Source: Saposhnikovia divaricata (taxonomy: Eukaryota > Streptophyta > Magnoliopsida > Apiales > Apiaceae). From it: 64,000 nt of DNA. The DNA lies in the NCBI GenBank assembly GCA_036435485.1, contig CM071597.1, positions 147,619,647 to 147,683,646 of the forward strand, read 5' to 3'. The translations under genes and the position numbers were made by a program. This document shows positions 56,612 through 64,000 of the stretch, in pieces (the stretch's first letter is position 1; every line of letters begins with the position of its first letter). The notes under the pieces are model-generated. The model did no database searches, was not told where the DNA came from, and was given only the letters and a program-made list of their open reading frames with translations.

Positions 56612-58124
56612 TGTTGGGTTCCGAGGCATAAAACGCAACGGATATAAAGCGTAAAACATAAAAAAAAATGAAACCCTAACACAGGATCCATGTATAAGTT
56701 ATGACTGATTGTGGAGAAACGAAATCATACCAGTTAAGAGCTTTACGAATTTTGAAAGATGGAGGTCCTAGATTGAAACCATCACACAGCCCTTGCGTCA
56801 AGATCTGTGTCTCTAAATCGTACACACGAACGTCCGATCGTCCAACGATCCAAGGAGCATGTACTAGCCAAATGAAACTGCCTTCTCTCTCTCTAGCCTC
56901 TCTTTGGCAGCTAGGTTTTGCTTAAAAACGAATTATGAGAACCACATCCTAAAACTATACATCATTATATATATATAGGGCAGAGAGATCGGGCCTAACC
57001 CTAATCAGCTTGGGCTTCAACTAAACCAAACTGATTTGGGTTTTTAATGAATTAAATTCGAAATTCAATTTTATTAACTAAGTCCAACATAATTAATTAA
57101 TTAACCAATTTCGAATTTGTAATCATTTAATTTAAAAATGAAATCTGATTCCAAAATCAATTTCGAATTTTAATTATTTAATTTAAATCTAATATTTAAA
57201 TTAAAAGTCCTTTTAAAATGTTCTTATTGTGTAACCCTTTAGGTTATTATTACGTTGGCAATAATTTTAATAACTAATAATAAAATTATAAACAATGAGC
57301 GGTATCTAGTAATACATCATTACTACCCAAGTAATGATAATAATTGGTGATCCAATTAAACCTTTCGTGATTAATGTTTCCGTGTAATATAATCCCTTTA
57401 ACCAAATATTATAGATTAAACTCGAGGCATGTTCTTCAGTCATTCTCTTCAACATTTAATCCGGGTTTACTTGATCCTTGAGTAGACTAATAAAAATAAA
57501 TCATTATTTGAGCACGACCATGCAGTTTATAGTCTCACTCAATCAAGAGGCCAATAATATATCTCCTAATTCATATTTCTCATATGACTCATGATATACC
57601 CGATATCCACTTTTATCATCACCCGATCAAAGGTAACTTTTAATGTAGTCAAAGTATATTAATCCTCGTATAGAAATATAATGATCTCAAGTCAAAGGAT
57701 CATTACACCATTATCACTGTGAGTCTTCCTTATGAATTTATTAAACATGAAGAATCTCACTGTGGGTCTGTCCAGTACCATGTACTCCTACATGTACCTA
57801 TGTATTGACTTAGTATCTCCATACTCATAACCAATGAGATGTGGTTATCTGTCAAATAACATACTACTCTATCTATGTATTATTATTATCCTATATAATA
57901 ATACTCGACTAGGGACCTTTAAGAATATGATATATTATATAATCTCAAGTTCAAGTCATGTACTTAAATTATACAATGTGTATCATGATTCTAAGGACAT
58001 TTATTATGCTAACAAATATATCGCAGTAATTAAAGTCATAATAAATATGTTTATTGAATGATCAAATGACATAAAGGTTTATTAAAAGAAACAATGTATT
58101 GCCTGTAGGGCACCTACACTAACA
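56612..58124 (-). repeat. 5' LTR of element G
   Basis: 1,513 bp, TGTTGGGTTCCGAGGC to CACTAACA on the + strand, followed by TSD CGGTA. Partner of 43203-44731. Confidence 0.95.
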
Positions 58125-58129
58125 CGGTA

Positions 58130-58649
58130 GCACAAATATGATAGTGAACTTGAGATACCTTTGGTCTTATTTTATAGAACAATGAATTATTTCAAGATTT
58201 GCCTCCTTTTATTTAGAACTTTTTTGGTTCTATTACTGCACTCATTCACGATTACCTAATAAACTTGTTTTGTCTTCGTTTTATTATATGTGATAGAATT
58301 ATTTGAAGATTTGGCTTTGCCTAATAACACTATTGCGGAATTCGTTTGGTACCATTGCTGCACCTTTATAGGTAGGCTTAACTTCATAGATATTTATTTT
58401 CCCCAGTTCATCTTACTTATGTAAGAAATCATTTATGCAAGACATTATACTTGTTGCCTAATATGTTTTTCTTTTTTTGTCGATTACTGGATATTTTTTA
58501 ATGTATATGATGCCATTATTATAGGTTGATGTAATAAATTTTTAAAAGGAATGTTAAATTCGGAAGATGTATGGTTATGAGTGTGGAGGTTATCATGTTA
58601 GATATCATCAAGCTTTATTGTCCAGAAAACTTCAGTTGTTTTCCCTTTT
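58130..58649. other. Intergenic stretch with a diverged direct duplication
   Basis: No gene is recognised. GAATTATTTCAAGATTTGCCT (from about 58174) and GAATTATTTGAAGATTTGGCT (from about 58297), each followed by TTCTATTACTGCAC or TACCATTGCTGCAC, form two diverged direct copies about 120 bp apart. The second copy, between GATAG and GTAGGC, could be an exon-like block but I do not recognise its product. Confidence 0.5.
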
Positions 58650-58659
58650 CACTAGTACA

Positions 58660-59098
58660 AAACTGACCTTATACGTCGCCTCTTATACGTCGGTTCTGGC
58701 CATAGGCGACGTATAAAGTAGTTATATACGTTGGTTCCGCATAAAGGCGACGTATAAGGTCAATTTTTAAATTTTTTTACGTCGGTTGAACAAAACGCCG
58801 ACGTATAAAGTCATATTATACGTCGGTTGAGGAAAAGGAGACGTATAAAATGCTACTTTATACGTCGGTTGAGAAAAAGACGACGTATATAATGCTACTT
58901 TATACGTCGGTTGAGAAAAAGGCGACGTATATAATGCTACTTTATACGTCGGTTGAGGAAAGGCGACGTATAAAATGCTACTTTATACGTCGGTTGAAAA
59001 AAAGCGACGTATATAATACTACTTTATACGTCGGTTGAGGAAAGGCGACGTATATAATACTACTTTATACGTCGCTCTTAATATAACCGACGTATAAA
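58660..59098 (+). repeat. Left subterminal ACGT palindrome array of element I
   Basis: Units of about 42 bp (for example starts near 58861, 58903, 58945, 58986 and 59027) of the form TATACGTCGGTTGAG...GCGACGTATA then AATGCTACTT. Each unit is an inverted repeat with a 7-12 base loop, so single strands would fold into a row of hairpins. Each arm carries an ACGT core. Similar units at lower order run from 58670 to 58860. Confidence 0.92.
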
Positions 59099-59279
59099 AC
59101 CTTTAAAGAAATTAAAGAAATTAGAAGTTGCCACGTGTCACATTATTATTGGGTAACATTGAAGCACAAGGATTGTGCTTATTTCAGATTACTTTGAACC
59201 GCTGGATTGATTTAACAAGATCTGAGCCGTTGGATTGAATTAAATCTCTTAAACATATATTTTAACTATCTTTTTTGTT

Positions 59280-59471
59280 TTAATTTTATCTCTCGATCTA
59301 CCAAAATCTCTCTCTCTCGATCGACCCAAATCTCTCTCTCTGCCCTCTTCTTCTCCTCTCTCTCTCTCGACATCTCTCCCTTCTCTCTCATTTCTCCACA
59401 ATCTCTTTTGCACAATCTCTCCCTCTCTATCTCTCTCTCGCTCGAATATCTTTCTCCTTTCTTCTCTGTTC

Positions 59472-59520
<49 letters not shown>

Positions 59521-59530
59521 TTATTCTCCT
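59280..59530 (+). promoter_or_regulatory. CT-rich promoter or 5' UTR-like zone of element I
   Basis: TCTCTCTCTCGATCGACC and long CT runs (pure CT near 59478-59517), followed by an AT/GT microsatellite zone (59550-59600). It precedes the captured exons in the same way as the CT-rich zones in elements A and F. No transcription start can be proved. Confidence 0.4.
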
Positions 59531-59816
59531 CTCTGCCTCCTCTCATCTATATATATATATATGTATATATATATGTGCGTGATTATGTGTGTGTGTGTGT
59601 TAATCGATTTGTTTGTGTGTGATAATCGATTTGTTTGTGTGTTAGAGGTAAAATCAACATCTCTACTATCCAATTTGTTTGTGTGTTAGAGTTAGTTTGA
59701 TTGATATGTATGTTAAAGTTCAGTTGTTGGATTATGCATTGCAGGTGTTTGATGAATTGCGTGAGAGAGATAACTAATTAACAGCCATCCGTTTTTGCAT
59801 TAGTAAATCTGAATTG

Positions 59817-60056
59817 ATGTTTTATGAGTTCAAAGAAGAAGATATGCAAATTCAAATAGAAGGGAAAAATTGTTTAGTCACGGGAGCAAATTCAGGCGTT
59901 GGTTGTGCAGCTGCTGAGGGCCTCGCTTCACGGGGAGCTACTGTCTACATGGTTTGTCGTAATAATGAAAGGGGAGAAGCTGCTCTTTTTGAAATTCAGT
60001 CAACGATAGGAAAGAAAAATGTTTATTTAGAGGTATGTGATCTTTGGAAATCAATT
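59817..60056 (+). pseudogene. Captured short-chain dehydrogenase, first part
   Basis: Reads MQIQIEGKNCLVTGANSGVG, then CAAAEGLASRGATVYMVCRN and YLEVCDL. The TGANSGVG cofactor-binding motif (TGxxxGxG) and the CRN motif are intact. The closest family I know is the DHRS12-like SDR of plants. The block stops after CDL, where an antisense ARGONAUTE fragment interrupts it; the SDR continues at 60374. Confidence 0.85.
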
Positions 60057-60069
60057 CACTTGGTTCCAG

Positions 60070-60366
60070 ATGGTGCAAATCAGCACGTGAAGCTAATTTG
60101 ATTACAACTTTGAATTCCCTCTCCTGTCTTGCATTGCCTGATCCGTCATCTTCGTCAGTGAGAGTGATTCTGAATTCTCTTGTTACAAAAGGCAAGGGCC
60201 CTGTAGTGTATAAGCTTTTCATACCATCATCTGCAGGAAGACGGTTATCCAGGAGAGATGTTTGGTATATTTTCACCAGCTCTTTCATAACAGCACGGTT
60301 GACACCACATGATGTTACCTCTAGAATGATGGAGACATCATAATGGTGCAGGTCCTTGTCCAGCAA
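60070..60366 (-). pseudogene. Captured ARGONAUTE fragment, antisense to the SDR
   Basis: The minus strand has an undamaged frame of about 99 codons: LDKDLHHYDVSIILEVTSCG, VNRAVMKELVKIYQTSLLDN, RLPADDGMKSLYTTGPLPFV and REREFKVVIKLASRADLHHL. This is the N-terminal domain of AGO1/AGO10-type plant ARGONAUTEs (typically DKDLHxYDV.ITPEV, RLPAYDGRKSLYTAGPLPF, REFKVVIKLAARADLHHL). The PAZ, MID and PIWI parts are absent. It lies in opposite orientation to the SDR and bZIP pieces, so a transcript of those would carry antisense ARGONAUTE sequence. Confidence 0.9.
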
Positions 60367-60373
60367 TTCTACA

Positions 60374-60720
60374 AAAAAGTATGTTCCTGTTCATGTGCTA
60401 GTTAATAATGCTGGTTTATTAGAGCATAATCGCATCAACATCAGAAGGATACGAGTTGAACTTTGCTGTAAATGTTCTTGGCACCTATACCATGATAGAA
60501 TCGTTGATGCCCTTGTTGGAAAAGGCTGCACCAGATTCTCGTGTTATTACCGTCTCTTCTGGAGGATTGTATTCAGCTCCTCTGACCAACGATCTACAGT
60601 TTAGTGGTAGCAAATTTGATGGGGTGGAACAGTATGGTAGAAACAAACGGGTATAGGTGGCATTGACCAAAAAATGGGCTAAAATGTATGGCCACAAAGG
60701 GATTGGATTTTATTCAAGAA
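60374..60720 (+). pseudogene. Captured short-chain dehydrogenase, second part
   Basis: Reads VPVHVLVNNAGLLEHNRI, a +1 frame change near 60435, then GYELNFAVNVLGTYTMIESL, PLLEKAAPDSRVITVSSGGL, YSAPLTNDLQFSGSKFDGVE and QYGRNKRV, then a stop (TAG near 60655) and ALTKKWAKMYGHKGIGFYS. The NNAG, catalytic Ser and YxxxK (YGRNK) motifs are all recognisable, as in DHRS12-like proteins. About 15 residues between this and the first part were replaced by the ARGONAUTE insert. Confidence 0.85.
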
Positions 60721-60948
60721 GAAGAGGCGGAAAGTTGTTCCAGTTGTACAGGCTCTAACTGGACGGCAAAACCTATAGCGACATAAAACTGCAGCTCCAT
60801 TGGTTGCTAATGGAGCTTTATCCGACCCAAACAAAGGAAAAGAAAAAGAAATTGATGATTGGATTTTATGCGAATGATTTATTGTATTAGCAAAAAAAAA
60901 ACATCTTTGTTATCATCCCATTTTATGAGTTTGTTTTTTCATATGCAG

Positions 60949-61551
60949 GATGAAAGGGAGCTTAAGAGACAGAGAAGAAAACAATCTAACAGGGAATCTG
61001 CTCGCCGGTCTAGGTTACGGAAGCAGGTAGAATTGTAGGGTGTACTTTTCTATTTATCAGTGCATCTGTTTGTATATCTGGTACTTTAAGGTCGTTTTGT
61101 GGTTTATCGATGGGAATTAGGCAGAATGTGATGAGCTGGCACAGCGTGCTGAAGTTTTAAAAGAAGAAAATGCATCTCTTAGAGCTGAGCTGAGTCGTGC
61201 TAGGAGCGAATATGAACAGGCTCTGGCACAGAATACAGTTCTCAAGGTAAAGATCGGTTTCCATTTTAGAGGGTTGCTGTTTCATTCAAAGATTCTACTT
61301 GTATGATACTTTCTTTCTCAATTTGTGCACTAGATTAGATCTTTCAGTAGTTTATCTGCAAAGAGTGTGTTAATATGAAAATTTCATCACAAGGCCTACA
61401 TTATGTTACTGCCCATGCAATTTTGTTACTGCAGGAAAAAATTGGGGAAGTTACTGGGAAAGAAGATCAGTGGCCTGGTAGGGATGACCAGCCTACGCGC
61501 AACAAAGGTCAAGAAACTGGTCATATAGAGCCTGAACAAAGTGGTCACTGA
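60949..61551 (+). pseudogene. Captured G-box-binding bZIP domain, three exons
   Basis: Exon 1 (60949-61026) reads DERELKRQRRKQSNRESARR, then SRLRKQ: the complete basic region with the N-x7-R signature. Exon 2 (61121-61246) holds AECDELAQRAEVLKEENASL and RAELSRARSEYEQALAQN, the leucine zipper. Exon 3 (61435-61551) is the C-terminus EKIGEVTGKEDQWPGRDDQP to a stop at 61549. All exon borders have GT-AG signals and no frame is broken. It matches plant G-box-binding factors (GBF). The N-terminal proline-rich domain is missing. The DNA-binding and dimerisation unit could fold if made. Confidence 0.92.
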
Positions 61552-61904
61552 AGTTGATATTGAGGGGCCTACCTAACCATTTAGTAACCAGTAGAGGTCC
61601 TAAATTAATTAAAGCTGACATCTCATAGTCTCAGGATCTATCCAAATATTCATCGTTCTCTTCTCGACTGTTCTTTTTAAGTCGAAGAACAAGAATGGTA
61701 TATAGAGTGTGTAATCTATCCAAACTCATTGAATGATTTAATTCTGATTTGTAAATATTTTTTTGGATAATATACCGATCAGTTTTCTATTTAAAATACA
61801 TTCTTTAGCTACTCCCCTCCATGTAGCTAGAAACATTTCTTATTTGTAAATTCAGGTCAAAAATTAAAATAAACAAATTAATTTTTTTTTTTAATTTTTT
61901 GGAC

Positions 61905-62270
61905 CTTATACGTCGGTTGTTTTGAAGAACCGACGTAAAAGGATAACAATAAACAAATTAATTTTTTTTAATTTTTTGGACCTTATACGTCGGTTGTTTT
62001 GAAGAACCGACGTAAAAGGATAACAATATACGTCGGTTGTTTAGAGGAACCGACGTAAAAGGATAACAATATACGTCGGTTGTTTAGAAGAATCGACGTA
62101 AAATGGTACAATATACGTCGGTTGTTTAGAAGAACCGACGTAAAAGGGTACAATATACGTCGCCTTTTTAACCGACGTATAAGACTCTGACATTATACGT
62201 CGCCAGCCCATACGTCGCCATTTAACCGACGTAAAAGACCTATTTAACCGACATAAAAGGCCAGTTTTCT
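61905..62270 (+). repeat. Right subterminal ACGT palindrome array of element I
   Basis: Units ATATACGTCGGTTGTTTAGA then AGAACCGACGTAAAAGG, each of about 41-73 bp, repeated six times, then TATACGTCGCC variants to the terminus. Same palindrome as at the left end with a slightly different spacer. Confidence 0.9.
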
Positions 62271-62740
62271 ACTAGTGTTTGGTAGGTACTAGGTAGTGGT
62301 CTAAGGAATGGTTTGTCTCTTATACTCTTTTGGGAGCCTTGTGGATAACATTTACATGCTTATACACTTGTTCATCACAAGTATCCAGTTATTATGAAGA
62401 ACCGAGAGATAAATTAATGTAGCACTCTTATTATTAATCGATTATTAATTTTGTACTAACATCTCCTGCTCCTCCTCACAGTTCGGCATTTGCACGTGCT
62501 TGTCACATAGTATATGAGTTCATAGGGCACTGGGCTAAATTACTTCCTTAAACATTAATATTATTGTTAAGAATTGTGTGTATATATTGTACCGGTAACT
62601 GAATAAGTTATAAAAATTACTTAAATAATCTTCTTGGCTCAAATGGCTCATTTTTCTTGATTCAAACAAACAACTATGAAGTTTCATCAACCAAACTTGT
62701 AAAAAAGATACTATAATGTTTCTTTGGTTTGTAATTATAG

Positions 62741-62830
62741 GAGCTTGTTTCAATCTACGGTGTCTTATCAACACCTTATCAAACACTGGTACAATCGGAT
62801 AGAGTTTGCAACGCGCTTGCTCTTCTCCAA
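62741..62830 (+). pseudogene. Isolated NOT9/RCD1 exon
   Basis: A 90-bp exon after TTATAG and before GTATTC reads ELVSIYGVLSTPYQTLVQSD, then RVCNALALLQ. It aligns end to end with the NOT9 (RCD1/CNOT9) segment that reads ExVSIYPVLSPPxLTxxQSNRVCNALALLQ in plants. NOT9 is an armadillo-repeat subunit of the CCR4-NOT complex. The following exon (which should begin with CVASHPxTR) is not visible within the next 1 kb, so it is either a lone fragment or part of a gene with a long intron running out of the window. Confidence 0.82.
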
Positions 62831-63952
62831 GTATTCACTTTTTCTTTTTTTTATTTATTTATGGCAAAATATTCTTACATATAACTATTATTACTCTTAT
62901 CATTAGTCATTTGGGAATCATTTCATTGTCAGCTTATGACTGTCCTTAGTCAAGTTTTTTCATTTATAGTTGATATCTTTTTTGGTTTTGTGCTATAGGA
63001 TTGACTATCCCTTCAAACATCGAAAGTATTATTCGGATAACTATGACTTGTTGTGATTAATTTATTTTTCCATCCACTTATACTTGCTCCCACTATCCTA
63101 AATTTTGTAACTATGGTTAGCATTATTCGAAATCATATAATTCGTATCTGGCACAAAATTGTAAACTTATTATATTGCCCCTTTTTAAAAGCATTTGACC
63201 ACCCAATTAAAGAATTGAAATTCTAGATGACTTTTCCTGCTATGAAATCTTTAACTCTGTAAATACTGACAGACATTTAAGGCAAATCGCTTCAACTTTA
63301 GGATGGTTAAGTTCCCGTAGATATGAGCTTTAGGTGAAAAAGTGTTGGATAGCAAACTGTACTCGAATACTATTATGAATTAAAATGATATGTTTAATAA
63401 AATATCCTAAAGTCCGTCTTCTTACACCTCTCCAATGTTGTATTTCAGTTGCTAATATCATGTATTCGAGGTCATGACTTATGGAACTTTTCTTTTGGAG
63501 TGTGTAGGCTTGCATTCAAATACAAGAATGCAGATCATCAATGGTAAATACTTGTATTTGTATTAGTAAGTTATATATTATACAAAGGGAGGTGGGGTGA
63601 AAAATTGAAGCCATGACCTTTGTCATAGGGATGTGTTGCCTTAGTTTGATGCATTTATGTTTGCTAATAGCTGGTTAAATAGATAAAAGATTTTTATTTA
63701 ATAAAATTACTGTTTGAGGCAAGTAGTCAAAGTACGCTGAAAAGGAAAATTACTTGTAAAGAAAAAAATTAAAAAACTTTGTGAGAAATCATTTAAAAGT
63801 ACCAATTATAAAGTGAAAGGCCTACTTATAAAGATGTCATGGTGGGAATCGAGGAATATCTTGCATTCATGATAAGTAATTAAAGTATTCATCAACTGAC
63901 TAAATATGGTAAATTTTGAGTACTTACTTAAAATTTTATAGCAATAGAACTT

Positions 63953-63954
<2 letters not shown>

Positions 63955-63998
<44 letters not shown>
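63955..63998. repeat. AT dinucleotide microsatellite
   Basis: About 22 AT units at the right edge of the window. Confidence 0.95.

Positions 63999-64000
<2 letters not shown>

Larger units (their letters stand above)
43203..58124 (-). mobile_element. Element G: Ty1/copia retrotransposon carrying CACTA element H
   Basis: Minus-strand copia element with perfect TSD CGGTA (43198-43202 and 58125-58129). LTRs of about 1.5 kb run TGTTGGGTTCC...CTAACA. The 5' LTR is at the right with an adjacent iMet primer site; a polypurine tract lies beside the 3' LTR. Gag, protease, integrase, RT and RNase H are all present in copia order between 44803 and 48613 with several frame breaks. The leader between primer site and gag is split by CACTA element H. 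Without H the element is about 8.9 kb. The first 190 bp of the two LTRs differ at about a dozen sites. Confidence 0.95.
58650..62277 (+). mobile_element. CACTA element I, with SDR, ARGONAUTE and bZIP fragments
   Basis: Ends CACTAGTACAAAACTGACCT (left) and, reverse complemented, CACTAGTAGAAAACTGGCCT (right). TSD TTT at 58647-58649 and 62278-62280. 3,628 bp. Both ends hold arrays of TATACGTCGG/CGACGTATA palindromes. Inside: a CT-rich promoter-like zone (59280-59530), a short-chain dehydrogenase start (59817-60056), an antisense ARGONAUTE piece (60070-60366), more dehydrogenase (60374-60720), and three exons of a G-box-type bZIP (60949-61551). No transposase. It is a Pack-CACTA element with at least three donor genes. 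Confidence 0.93.
62281..64000. other. Right flank, mostly without recognisable genes
   Basis: AT-rich sequence with one exon-like match to NOT9 (62741-62830). Other exon-like blocks are too short to name, such as that at about 62998-63058 (after TGCTATAG, reading IDYPFKHRKYYSDNYDLL then stop). A pure AT microsatellite fills 63955-63998. No transposon ends are visible here. Confidence 0.55.

Noticed and set aside
58660..59098. Regularly spaced 42-bp repeats that could be taken for a CRISPR array
   Set aside because: The repeats are palindromic subterminal repeats of a plant CACTA element, with near-constant spacers and no cas genes.
60374..60720. Functional SDR enzyme gene
   Set aside because: Key motifs survive, but the gene is split by antisense ARGONAUTE sequence and has a frame change and stop, so no active enzyme is expected.

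Overview
The window is nuclear DNA from a flowering plant, almost certainly a eudicot with a large, AT-rich, repeat-dense genome. The evidence is the mix of plant-type Ty3/gypsy (chromovirus and Athila-like), Ty1/copia, CACTA and PIF/Harbinger elements, with plant-type host gene fragments (CDPK, MATE, DUF789, G-box bZIP, ARGONAUTE, kinesin, NOT1, NOT9). The species cannot be named from the sequence. I find no intact single-copy host gene, no tRNA or rRNA gene, and nothing prokaryotic.

The window is a nest of transposons, and target-site duplications (TSDs) let the order be read. The backbone (885-41733) is a decayed Ty3/gypsy chromovirus, element D, on the + strand. It has a left LTR broken into three pieces (885-1341, 7784-9263, 24379-25075), a tRNA-iMet primer site at 25079, an extra acidic ORF, gag, pol, and a right LTR from 39492. 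Its left LTR was hit by CACTA element A (1342-7780, TSD ATT) and by an internally deleted Athila-like element B (9264-24373, minus strand, TSD GAAGT). B's own gag was then hit by a solo LTR (13917-15486) and by a gypsy element C (15507-21664, TSD GCTCC). The pol gene of D was hit by a PIF/Harbinger element E (30577-39313), which itself carries CACTA element F (30876-33847, TSD TTT), a MATE gene fragment, and a 3.5-kb LTR-like insert splitting its transposase.

From 43203 to 58124 lies a Ty1/copia element G (minus strand, TSD CGGTA) with two LTRs of about 1.5 kb. Its leader contains CACTA element H (50277-56329, TSD TAC), which still encodes a truncated TNP2-type and a nearly complete TNPA/Ptta-type transposition protein. 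After a short unique stretch comes CACTA element I (58650-62277, TSD TTT). The window ends in unique-looking sequence with one exon-sized NOT9/RCD1 match.

The most interesting theme is gene-fragment capture. Three of the four CACTA elements, and the PIF element, carry pieces of unrelated host genes between their ends: kinesin plus NOT1 in A, CDPK plus DUF789 in F, MATE in E, and short-chain dehydrogenase plus an antisense ARGONAUTE piece plus a G-box-factor bZIP domain in I. The ARGONAUTE piece lies in reverse orientation inside the dehydrogenase segment. The bZIP domain sits in an element whose ends are arrays of ACGT-core palindromes, the kind of site that bZIP family binds.
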